From: Firmicutes bacterium UBA3910
GTDB taxonomy: Bacteria > Bacillota > Limnochordia > Darwinibacteriales > Darwinibacteriaceae
Length of the DNA: 7,359 bases
Direction of reading: 5' to 3'
Assembly (NCBI GenBank): GCA_002391465.1
Contig: DGFC01000092.1
Location: 1 to 7,359, forward strand
In this document: piece by piece, positions 1 through 6,021 of the stretch
How the letters are laid out: the number at the start of each line of letters is the position of its first letter
How positions within the stretch are numbered: position 1 is the stretch's first letter
Translations under genes and position numbers: made by a program
The notes under the pieces: generated by a model
What the model saw: only the letters and a program-made list of their open reading frames with translations
Told to the model about the DNA's origin: nothing
Databases searched by the model: none

Positions 1-1312
1 TCTCCCGGTTGATCAAATCAGGCTGAATCTGGCCAACGGATAGCTTGATTCTGGGCTGCATGCCCGGTTCCAGGCCCGGGACAACGATTGTCTGCTGGAA
101 GGAAAGGGCCTCGGGAAACACTGCCCGGTAGAGGGGCTTAATATCCTCTTCCGAATGGGCTAAATACAACAGTTCCAGATCGATAACACCTTCCAAATCG
201 AGCCTATCGGCATCCACTTCGTAATCGGTCCAATGGGCGGTACCGCGGCAGAGGAGCAGTTCCCTGATGGGCGGGTACTGGTGGTCGATTTCCAAGAGAC
301 CCCGCACCAATCCCTGGTGCTCCTTCTCACTCACGAAGCTCTCCAAACCGATCAGTTCCCGGCGAATCTCCACATCCCCGCCTGTGGCTGTAATGTCAGT
401 CAGAACTTGAACGGCTGTTGGTACTTCCAGTTCCAATCGTCCACTAACGGTTAGTTCTGCCCTCAGACCTCTCCCGTCGTTCACCGCATAACCCTCGATC
501 TCGGGCGAAAGTTTTGGTTTCAATACCATCTCGGGCTTGATCGTTCCCTTTTCCAAATTGATCTCAAAGGGCAGGATCCCCACCCACGTCTGCCTGTTAA
601 CGGTGAAGTCTTCCCCTTCGTAGAGCAGCTCCAGATCGGCCCGGCCCTGCTGGCTGACAGCTCCCTCTGCTACTTGGTTTTCGGTCAAGTTCAGCTTGGC
701 CGTTAGATCGAGGATGGTCTTTATGGACGGCGCATCCTCTGGCAGCTCTAAAATAGCAGAAACATCCTTATTCACACCAAAACTCAAACTCGGACTGATG
801 GGCCTCAGCACGAAACCGTCGGCAGTCAGCCGTACTGGGTGGGCTGCGTTTACATCACTGATTATGGTGTACTCCTGCTTTTGAAAAACCCGGGCGGTGG
901 TGGCTAGAATCAGCTCCACATCAAGCGAGTACTGCCCTGCGCGTAGATCCCATTCGCAGACCAGAACTACCGCCGCTGCTTCTGCTGCCATGTCCGGCTC
1001 CGCCCCGATTACATCCACATAATGGTCAAAGGGGAGGGCCCCAGGCCATTCCACCCGCCTTAGTCCAGCCACGTCGCCCTCCAATGTTTCAGGCGCATAC
1101 ACGAGGCTCAAGTCGATGACACCTTGGATGTAAACCCGATCCTGGTCCGTCGCCGTAGACTCCAGCCGGGGGACTGCCTTTACCCAGACTACCCTCTCCA
1201 CCGGAGGTGCATCGCCGGGCAGTTCCACCGTTCCCTGCAGGACGGACTGCAGCGTATTTTCCCCAATTCGATTTACCGCGACAAGACGGTCTTCCCTTAC
1301 ACTTAGGCTCAT
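1..1312 (-). CDS. Multi-module DUF3794/SPOCS-domain protein, 3' end beyond the window
   Basis: An open frame runs from ATG at 1312 to the left edge (437 codons, no stop), so the C-terminus is missing. I read three SPOCS-like modules. Each has a strand pair of the type G-x-(V/L)-E-(L/I) followed by (A)PP/APSI, then Gx(I/A)DLxLLY, then a (L/S)PF or LSF segment. The pieces lie near residues 28-45, 60-72 and 92-108; 184-203, 219-231 and 246-253; and 336-355, 371-383 and 402-418. The third ends in PGLEPGM, as is typical of the family. DUF3794 modules occur in sporulation proteins; SipL of Clostridioides difficile carries SPOCS and LysM and connects the forespore surface to SpoIVA. A LysM may follow beyond the window. 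No signal peptide is visible. AAGGGGGAG precedes the ATG by a few bases. The family is clear; a spore-envelope role is inferred from family and neighbours. Confidence 0.85.
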   Translation of the reverse strand, partial: MSLSVREDRLVAVNRIGENTLQSVLQGTVELPGDAPPVERVVWVKAVPRLESTATDQDRVYIQGVIDLSLVYAPETLEGDVAGLRRVEWPGALPFDHYVDVIGAEPDMAAEAAAVVLVCEWDLRAGQYSLDVELILATTARVFQKQEYTIISDVNAAHPVRLTADGFVLRPISPSLSFGVNKDVSAILELPEDAPSIKTILDLTAKLNLTENQVAEGAVSQQGRADLELLYEGEDFTVNRQTWVGILPFEINLEKGTIKPEMVLKPKLSPEIEGYAVNDGRGLRAELTVSGRLELEVPTAVQVLTDITATGGDVEIRRELIGLESFVSEKEHQGLVRGLLEIDHQYPPIRELLLCRGTAHWTDYEVDADRLDLEGVIDLELLYLAHSEEDIKPLYRAVFPEALSFQQTIVVPGLEPGMQPRIKLSVGQIQPDLINRE

Positions 1313-1398
1313 TTCTCTCCCCCTTTTAACTCAAATTACCTCAACTTTCCTTAATATCTATGAGTGCCTCCGGCGAAACATGTCTATTTAGGGAAAAA

Positions 1399-2628
1399 TC
1401 AAAGGCGGGCGGGGCGAAAATAAGAGACTAACACATCCCAAAGGCGGGGGTCTTCCATGCCTAAGCGATCCAGAATCACACCCGCTAAGTTGCGGCGGTT
1501 GATCATGGCCAAAACCTCACCGAGAACCCCGTACTGGGGCAGCCAGATTTGAAACTGTCTGCCCCGGCTCTGGTAGTGGTAAAAGGGAACCTTATCCTCC
1601 GTTTGGCCCAAACGGGCTCCGTGGCGGAAAGCCCTGGAACGGGCAGTGGCATAGGGCAGTTTGGAGCACTTCTGCTCCTCCCCGTCCCATTCCCACTGGA
1701 GGGCATAGACGGGCAGGACCACCAGCGTCTTCCAGAGGGGAACACACCGCCGCAGTTCCGTTAACGCCTTTTCCAGCTCTTCTTTGCGGATAATCGGTCC
1801 CGGTTCGGTTGGAGGCGGCAGGGAGAGTACAACACGGTCGGCGAGCCTCCCCACCGCTTCGTAGTCAACGCCTCCCCAGAGCCTCCAGCTGGGTACGCCC
1901 GGACCTAAATGCACCCAGAGCATAACACCTGGAGGAAGCTTTTGCCTCAGCCTTTTCAGTAGGGTAACATAACGTGCTCCGTCTACCGTACCCACTTCCC
2001 GCCAGGGCAGATACAAACCCCTAGCTCCCTGGGGGAGCTCAGCCAGTTTTTGCACGGAGGCTTTAACAGCCCTTTTGGTATGGAGAAGGGAATGGAGCTT
2101 CTCTTGGCCGTTACCGTCCACTATAGGTTGGACTACATGGGGAAGGTGTCTTCCGTTTTCAGAGTCAAAGGGCAGGACCAAACCAGTGAGCTGGACAGAG
2201 TTGAAATCCTCAGGTAGGGACTTGGTGGCAATAGCCCATATTTCCCGGTCAAAAAACAAAAGGCGCTGGCCAGGGTAGATTTGGGAAGGTACTCTGCCCC
2301 GCCCTAAAGCCTCGGGTCTTACCTTGTACTGCGCGGCAATTTCCTCCAGCGTCTCGCCGGGCTGAACCACATGGATCCGCCGGCGAATGGGCAGATCGTC
2401 CGCCAAAAAGAGGGCAAAAAAACGGGGCCCCGCAATCCCGTCGGCAGGTAAGCCATGTTCCCTCTGAAACTGCCGCACCGCATCCTTGGTCAGGTATCCG
2501 TAATCCTCTTCCCCACCCATGTCATACCCTTGGGAGCGGAGCAGTTCGTGCAGCTCTTTCACATCCGAGCCCCTGTCCTTTAGTTTTAGTGTACGGGAAC
2601 CAAGTCGTGGGCCTTTCCACAATCGCAT
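1399..2628 (-). CDS. Peptidoglycan-binding/LysM protein with a degenerate GH18-like domain
   Basis: This is a 409-residue protein. Residues 13-76 form a PG_binding_1 domain (GSDVKELHELLRSQGY, then AVRQFQREHGLPADGIAG). Residues 85-127 form a LysM (HVVQPGETLEEIAAQYKV...YPGQRLLF). Residues 145-404 follow the layout of the GH18 domain in spore cortex hydrolases of the YaaH/SleL type: DYEAVGRLADRVVL, then LVVLPVYALQWEW, then a QFQIWLPQYGVL segment. The usual catalytic stretch (G-x-x-I-D-F-E) instead reads GLYLPWREV at 204-212, with Pro208 and Arg210 where Asp and the acid/base Glu are expected. It is therefore probably a wall-binding or structural protein, not an active N-acetylglucosaminidase. 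No signal peptide is seen, as in YaaH. The ATG at 2628 is preceded by AGGGGGGTGG. An in-frame ATG at 2739 would put the veg terminator inside the gene and is rejected; ATG at 2646 is a weaker alternative. It may be co-transcribed with the SPOCS gene. Confidence 0.85.
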   Translation of the reverse strand: MRLWKGPRLGSRTLKLKDRGSDVKELHELLRSQGYDMGGEEDYGYLTKDAVRQFQREHGLPADGIAGPRFFALFLADDLPIRRRIHVVQPGETLEEIAAQYKVRPEALGRGRVPSQIYPGQRLLFFDREIWAIATKSLPEDFNSVQLTGLVLPFDSENGRHLPHVVQPIVDGNGQEKLHSLLHTKRAVKASVQKLAELPQGARGLYLPWREVGTVDGARYVTLLKRLRQKLPPGVMLWVHLGPGVPSWRLWGGVDYEAVGRLADRVVLSLPPPTEPGPIIRKEELEKALTELRRCVPLWKTLVVLPVYALQWEWDGEEQKCSKLPYATARSRAFRHGARLGQTEDKVPFYHYQSRGRQFQIWLPQYGVLGEVLAMINRRNLAGVILDRLGMEDPRLWDVLVSYFRPARL

Positions 2629-2662
2629 CCACACCACCCCCCTCATTCTTATGAAAAAGGGT

Positions 2663-2685
2663 AAAAAAAAAGCACCTCTCGGTGC
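2663..2685 (-). terminator. Rho-independent terminator after veg
   Basis: On the minus strand a 5-bp stem GCACC/GGTGC closes a GAGA loop (GNRA type) and is followed directly by nine T residues. It lies 22 bases beyond the veg stop codon and 34 bases ahead of the start chosen for the LysM gene. The stem is short but G+C rich, and the T tract is unbroken. It should end most transcripts from the strong veg promoters. Any readthrough would feed the LysM and SPOCS genes. Confidence 0.85.
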
Positions 2686-2707
2686 AGGTTCTAACGTCCC
2701 TGTCTGT

Positions 2708-2974
2708 TTATAAGTTGGCTGCTTCCTCGCCGCATTCATCTACTGTAAGTTCAACTGTCTTAGTTAACACATCTGCGTAAGTATAGGAGAGGCGTCTGAT
2801 GGAATAAGATTTGTCAAGCTTGACAACAAAGAGCTTCGGATAGGTGCCTTCGATTATGCCTTCTGCCTCCACGATCTTACGGCGCCCACGGTTTGCCCTG
2901 AGTTTCACCCGTTTACCCACATGGGACTCTAAATCCAGCCGGATCTGCTGGATCGTGTTCGGCTTTTCGGCCAT
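2708..2974 (-). CDS. veg: Veg protein
   Basis: This 88-residue protein matches the Veg family along its length (B. subtilis Veg is about 86 residues). Landmarks are IRLDLESHVGKRVKLRANRGRRK (residues 11-33 region), EGIIEGTYPKLFVVKLD (38-54) and RRLSYTYADVLTKTVELT (60-77). Veg is a small, abundant, SH3-like protein; in B. subtilis it has been linked to biofilm formation, and its molecular role is poorly known. The ATG at 2974 is chosen because GGAAGGTGGCGGAG precedes it and homologues begin here. A longer in-frame version from 3043 would start upstream of the predicted transcription start of the proximal promoter, so I reject it. The gene is a single transcription unit, with two strong promoters before it and an intrinsic terminator after it. 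It sits next to the rsmA region, as in many Bacillota. Confidence 0.95.
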   Translation of the reverse strand: MAEKPNTIQQIRLDLESHVGKRVKLRANRGRRKIVEAEGIIEGTYPKLFVVKLDKSYSIRRLSYTYADVLTKTVELTVDECGEEAANL

Positions 2975-3010
2975 CTCCGCCACCTTCCCCCGTACTGTTT
3001 TGTCGCAAAT

Positions 3011-3039
3011 ATTGTAACACAGATGGAGATGGTTGTCAA
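3011..3039 (-). promoter_or_regulatory. Proximal sigma-A promoter of veg
   Basis: The -35 TTGACA (3039-3034) matches consensus fully. A 17-base spacer separates it from the -10 TACAAT (3016-3011), which is preceded by TGT, an extended -10 (TGn). The predicted start of transcription is near 3004, giving a leader of about 30 bases before the veg ATG. The hexamers and spacer length are the same as those I recall for the strong B. subtilis veg promoter. Confidence 0.9.
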
Positions 3040-3046
3040 ACAAATT

Positions 3047-3075
3047 ATTTTACCAATCCTAATACAAGCTGTCAA
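3047..3075 (-). promoter_or_regulatory. Distal sigma-A promoter of veg
   Basis: This second promoter lies exactly 36 bases upstream of the first. The -35 TTGACA (3075-3070) is perfect, the spacer is 17 bases, and the -10 TAAAAT (3052-3047) is preceded by TGG (extended -10). Its predicted start near 3040 falls at the -35 of the proximal promoter, so polymerases on the two sites would compete or hand over. It begins only 6 bases past the stop codon of the RNase H-like gene. Confidence 0.8.
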
Positions 3076-3080
3076 GCCTT

Positions 3081-3548
3081 TTATTTTGTATATCGATCCG
3101 CTACGGTGGCAGCGCCGAAGGCATCGGGCTTGATCTTGCACGGATAACCTGAGCCATTCACCATGCCAACCACTTCCTTAACAAGCGACTTGGTGGCGCC
3201 GTTGGTGCCCACGTCCAGGTGTATTTCCAGATTAAAATCCGCACCTACCTCAGCAAGTCTTTCTGTGAACAAGGTGGCGATGTTCAAACTGAGGGAGGCT
3301 TCGTAGAAAATCCTCTGTCGCAAAGAACGGGCATATTCATCCCGGCGGCGCGTGTAAAAGTATCGGCCCCCTTTGCCCTCCCGGTGCACAATCAGGGCGG
3401 TGACAAAACAGGTTGAGTCCCGCAGCTGGGAATCGGTACCGATTATCAGACGGTATTTGTCATCTGGGTAGAGGGAAGCGTACTCAACTATTTCCCGGAA
3501 CACTTCCTCAAAGGTTAGTCTGCCTTTAGTGGGGCTGATAAATTCCAT
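3081..3548 (-). CDS. RNase H-like YkuK-family protein (DUF458)
   Basis: This 155-residue protein matches the YkuK/DUF458 family, which has a ribonuclease H-like fold; its substrate is not known. Conserved pieces are LIIGTDSQ (residues 34-41, Asp39), the YEASLSLNIA segment with Glu83, IHLDVGTNGATKSLVKEVVGMV (109-130 region, Asp112) and YPCKIKPDAFGAATVADR (135-152, Asp142). These acidic residues are spaced as expected for a two-metal nuclease centre, so activity is plausible but inferred. The ATG at 3548 is chosen because GGGAGGTG (3563-3556) sits 7 bases upstream. That site overlaps the last codons and stop of rsmA, leaving only 4 bases between genes, so translation is probably coupled. The gene takes the place between rsmA and veg that yabG holds in B. 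subtilis. Confidence 0.9.
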   Translation of the reverse strand: MEFISPTKGRLTFEEVFREIVEYASLYPDDKYRLIIGTDSQLRDSTCFVTALIVHREGKGGRYFYTRRRDEYARSLRQRIFYEASLSLNIATLFTERLAEVGADFNLEIHLDVGTNGATKSLVKEVVGMVNGSGYPCKIKPDAFGAATVADRYTK

Positions 3549-3552
3549 CCAT

Positions 3553-4413
3553 TTACACCTCCCTTATCAGTTCTTCCGTCAAGGCAGCAAAATGGTCAAG
3601 GGAAAGCCGCTCACCCCTGATCTGGGGGTCTATACCGGCCGCGCTAAAGGCCCGTTCTAAGTCCTCCCTGTCCAACCCCCATTCATCCAGTAGAGGGCGG
3701 AGAACTTTGCGGAGCGTTTTACGCCGCTGCTGAAAGGCTGCTCTGATCACTGCAAACAGCTGCTCCCGGGGGGCACTGATCTGGCGTGGAATCCGCTTGA
3801 GTTTTACAACTGCCGAATCGACGGCCGGGGGCGGAATAAACACGGTGGGCGGAACATTGAGCAGAAGTTCCCCTTCTGTATAATACTGCACTGCCAGGGA
3901 AAGCACTCCATAATCCGCCGTGCCTGGCTGGGCTAAAATGCGCCTAGCCACTTCCCGCTGCACCATAACCACCACAACCTCGATGGGCAGATCGCTTTCC
4001 AACGCCTTCATGATCAGGGGACTGGTTAAATAATAGGGCAGATTGGCAACTAGCTTGAGGCGCTGGCCTTGCCAGCCCGCTTCCTCCAGCACTTCTCTCC
4101 AGTCCAGAGCCAGGGCATCGCCCTGCACAATTACCGCCTCACCGGCGTGGTACTCGGTTAGGATCTTTATTAGGTCCCGGTCGATCTCCATGGCCACAAC
4201 GCGCCCCGCTTCTTTCGACATGAGATCGGTCAGGGCACCGAGACCCGGGCCGATCTCCAGGACCCAGTCATCCCGGCTCAACTCTGCCCCTGCCACAATC
4301 CGCCTGGCAATGTTTCCGTCAATGAGGAAATTCTGACCCAGGCTCTTTTTGATATTAAAACCCTTCTCTTTTATGAGTCTATGCACAAAGGCGGGTTTTA
4401 ACATGTCACTCAT
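3553..4413 (-). CDS. rsmA: 16S rRNA (adenine1518-N6/adenine1519-N6) dimethyltransferase RsmA/KsgA
   Basis: RsmA uses S-adenosylmethionine to dimethylate two adjacent adenines in the 3'-terminal hairpin of 16S rRNA, a late step in 30S assembly; its loss gives kasugamycin resistance. All family motifs are present in this 286-residue protein of normal length: KSLGQNFL (23-30), the SAM loop EIGPGLGALT (53-62), MEIDRDL (75-81), GDAL (98-101), the catalytic NLPYY (124-128), VFIPPPAVDSAVVKL (191-205), AAFQQRRKTLRKVL (225-238) and GERLSLDHFAAL (267-278). The start at 4413 lies 11 bases after the stop of the 66-residue gene. Its ribosome site (AGGATGAAAG) is weaker than those of its neighbours; ATG at 4404 is a possible alternative. 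The link between rsmA and veg is common in Bacillota. Confidence 0.97.
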   Translation of the reverse strand: MSDMLKPAFVHRLIKEKGFNIKKSLGQNFLIDGNIARRIVAGAELSRDDWVLEIGPGLGALTDLMSKEAGRVVAMEIDRDLIKILTEYHAGEAVIVQGDALALDWREVLEEAGWQGQRLKLVANLPYYLTSPLIMKALESDLPIEVVVVMVQREVARRILAQPGTADYGVLSLAVQYYTEGELLLNVPPTVFIPPPAVDSAVVKLKRIPRQISAPREQLFAVIRAAFQQRRKTLRKVLRPLLDEWGLDREDLERAFSAAGIDPQIRGERLSLDHFAALTEELIREV

Positions 4414-4424
4414 AGTCTTTCATC

Positions 4425-4625
4425 CTATTCTAAAAGGTCACTGAGGCCTTTGCTGATCCGGCTCAGTTCTTTTCTCAACTGCTGATCATCGTAGCCGTCC
4501 ATGGCATCGAGGAGCTGGAGGATCTCTTGAAATTCCGACTCGTCCAAGCGCCCCTGGGCCACTAACTCCTCGCAGGTTTGAATAAAACGCAGCTTGACCC
4601 GCTCTAAATCGTTAAACAAGGGCAT
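4425..4625 (-). CDS. Unrecognised 66-residue acidic helical protein
   Basis: I do not recognise this gene. It encodes 66 residues beginning MPLFNDLERVKLRF and ending KGLSDLLE. The composition is rich in Glu, Asp, Leu and Gln. Two or three amphipathic helices are likely (about residues 5-25, 29-42 and 46-65), separated by RLDES and DGYDD. It has one cysteine (Cys18), no signal peptide and no membrane segment, so it should be cytosolic. The ATG at 4625 is chosen because GGAGGTG (4637-4631) sits 5 bases upstream. Extending the frame to 4733 would read 93 bases back into dnaB in another frame and has no such site. It starts 13 bases after the dnaB stop and ends 11 bases before rsmA, so it is almost certainly co-transcribed with both. 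A partner role with the helicase or with ribosome assembly is possible but unsupported. Confidence 0.75.
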   Translation of the reverse strand: MPLFNDLERVKLRFIQTCEELVAQGRLDESEFQEILQLLDAMDGYDDQQLRKELSRISKGLSDLLE

Positions 4626-4638
4626 GGAGCCACCTCCG

Positions 4639-6021
4639 TCACTTACCGTTGGGGTATTCCTCGATAAACCTAGTGTATTCCTTAATAAAGCGCAGCTGCA
4701 CAGTACCGGTTGGGCCTTTCCGCTGCTTGGCAAAGATCAATTCCACCAAGCCCTCTGTCCCCTGTTCCCGGGCTAGGTCCGGGTGGTAATAATCGTCCCG
4801 GTATAAAAACAACACAACGTCCGCAAACTCCTCAATGTTACCAGAGTCACGCAGGTCAGACAGCATGGGCCGTTTGTTCTCCCTGCTTTCCACACCCCGG
4901 TTCAACTGGGAAAGGAGAATTATGGGTACATCAAGTTCGCCTGCCAGGTCCCTCAGTTCCCGCACGATCTCACCCACAATCAAGGTCCAGCTGCGGTTGG
5001 GGTTATCGGGCGGCTTAATCAGCTGTAAGTAGTCAATTATGATCAAACCCAAATCCGGTTTCTCGGTCTTAATCCTCCGGGCACTCGCCTTAATGTCATT
5101 GGCAGTTAGGCCCCGTCGGTCCGATATAATGACGGGAAGGTGGTACAGTTCGTTAAACACCTTTTGGGTAATGAGGAACTGGTCATCGCTGAGCTTGGTT
5201 TGGTACTCGTACGAAGAGACGGCCTCTTCCGTTTCCTGTTTACGGCCAAAGAGCTCGCTCAACACAATCCGGTCCCCGATCTGTTCATCGTCCATCTCTA
5301 AGCTGAAAATTAGGACTGGAATATCCCTTTTCGCCACATTAACCGCCATATTTAAAGCCAAGGCAGTCTTACCCATACTGGGCCTAGCAGCTAAAATGAT
5401 CAGGTCTCCCCGTTTGAATCCGGTAGTCATCCCATCAATGGAAGGATAGCGCACCGAAAGGCCGTAGGCATCCTCTAAGCCTTCCCGCCTTCTTAACAGG
5501 TTGAGATAACACTTATTCAGTACTTCCAGCAGATCCTTTGTATCCTCTTCCGCACCGTTCGCCCGGCCCGCGGAAAAGATCAGTTCCTGGGCCTTAGCCT
5601 GCACCTGAAGTAGATCTTCGTTCTTTTCATCCAGGGCCAGTGCCTTAATCTCTTCTGCGGCCTTGAGCAGGCGGCGCATGCCTTCTTTGAAAATGAGGCT
5701 TTGGACGCTGGGACCCAGCTCGCTTAAGGCCACAAAGGATTCGGTCAGGGGGATTAACAGTTCCGCCGGGTCATCGGTAATATTATCAGCCCGCAGACGG
5801 TTGTAAATCTGGGTGTAGGAGATCTTACCCTGTCGGTGGTAAATATCAAGGATAATTTCGAAAATACGCCGGTGGGAGAAATCAACAAAATGGCCCGGTT
5901 TCAGCCTGCCGGCCACCTGATCGATTTGGTCCGGGTATTTAATTAGAATGCCCAAAACCCGGCGCTCCGCATACAAATCCATGGGTAGGTTAAGGCTTGG
6001 GGCAGTCTCAATCAAACTCAT
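4639..6021 (-). CDS. dnaB: Replicative DNA helicase, DnaB family
   Basis: DnaB is the hexameric helicase that unwinds DNA at the replication fork (called DnaC in B. subtilis). This 460-residue copy is full length. The N-terminal DnaB domain spans about residues 15-115 (AERRVLGILI, HRRIFEIILDIY), followed by a linker. The RecA-like domain has Walker A AARPSMGKTAL (211-221), SLEM (240-243, with catalytic Glu242), Walker B IIIDYLQL (327-334), ILLSQLNRGVE (368-378), LSDLRDSG (387-394) and AKQRKGPTGTV (431-441) with the arginine-finger region. The usual SGxIEQDAD reads SGNIEEFAD (393-401), a mild divergence. The ATG at 6021 lies inside the end of the DnaD-like gene (14-base overlap) and has a perfect AAGGAGGT 8 bases upstream, so the two are translationally coupled. 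It could be the only DnaB of the genome or a second copy. Confidence 0.95.
   Translation of the reverse strand: MSLIETAPSLNLPMDLYAERRVLGILIKYPDQIDQVAGRLKPGHFVDFSHRRIFEIILDIYHRQGKISYTQIYNRLRADNITDDPAELLIPLTESFVALSELGPSVQSLIFKEGMRRLLKAAEEIKALALDEKNEDLLQVQAKAQELIFSAGRANGAEEDTKDLLEVLNKCYLNLLRRREGLEDAYGLSVRYPSIDGMTTGFKRGDLIILAARPSMGKTALALNMAVNVAKRDIPVLIFSLEMDDEQIGDRIVLSELFGRKQETEEAVSSYEYQTKLSDDQFLITQKVFNELYHLPVIISDRRGLTANDIKASARRIKTEKPDLGLIIIDYLQLIKPPDNPNRSWTLIVGEIVRELRDLAGELDVPIILLSQLNRGVESRENKRPMLSDLRDSGNIEEFADVVLFLYRDDYYHPDLAREQGTEGLVELIFAKQRKGPTGTVQLRFIKEYTRFIEEYPNGK

Noticed and set aside
233..1306. Plus-strand open frames of 60-73 codons in the left part of the window
   Set aside because: They are antisense to the uninterrupted SPOCS-protein frame, lack domain motifs and have no convincing ribosome sites.
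1363..1376. Short GCC/GGC inverted repeat after the LysM gene as a terminator
   Set aside because: The stem is only 3 bp and no T tract follows, so it does not support termination between the LysM and SPOCS genes.
2629..2739. A 37-residue N-terminal extension of the LysM protein, starting at ATG 2739
   Set aside because: It would overlap the end of veg and be coded through an intrinsic terminator. The ATG at 2628 has a good ribosome site and starts just ahead of the PG-binding domain.
2975..3043. Longer Veg beginning at 3043
   Set aside because: The extension covers the proximal promoter, would start upstream of its transcript, and is absent from Veg homologues.
4626..4733. Longer form of the 66-residue gene starting at 4733
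   Set aside because: The extra residues lie out of frame in dnaB, have low-complexity composition unlike a folded domain, and lack a ribosome site. GGAGGTG marks the start at 4625.
5039..5449. 136-codon plus-strand frame
   Set aside because: It lies antisense to the RecA-like core of dnaB, which is fully conserved. The serine- and arginine-rich translation looks like the mirror of a real gene.
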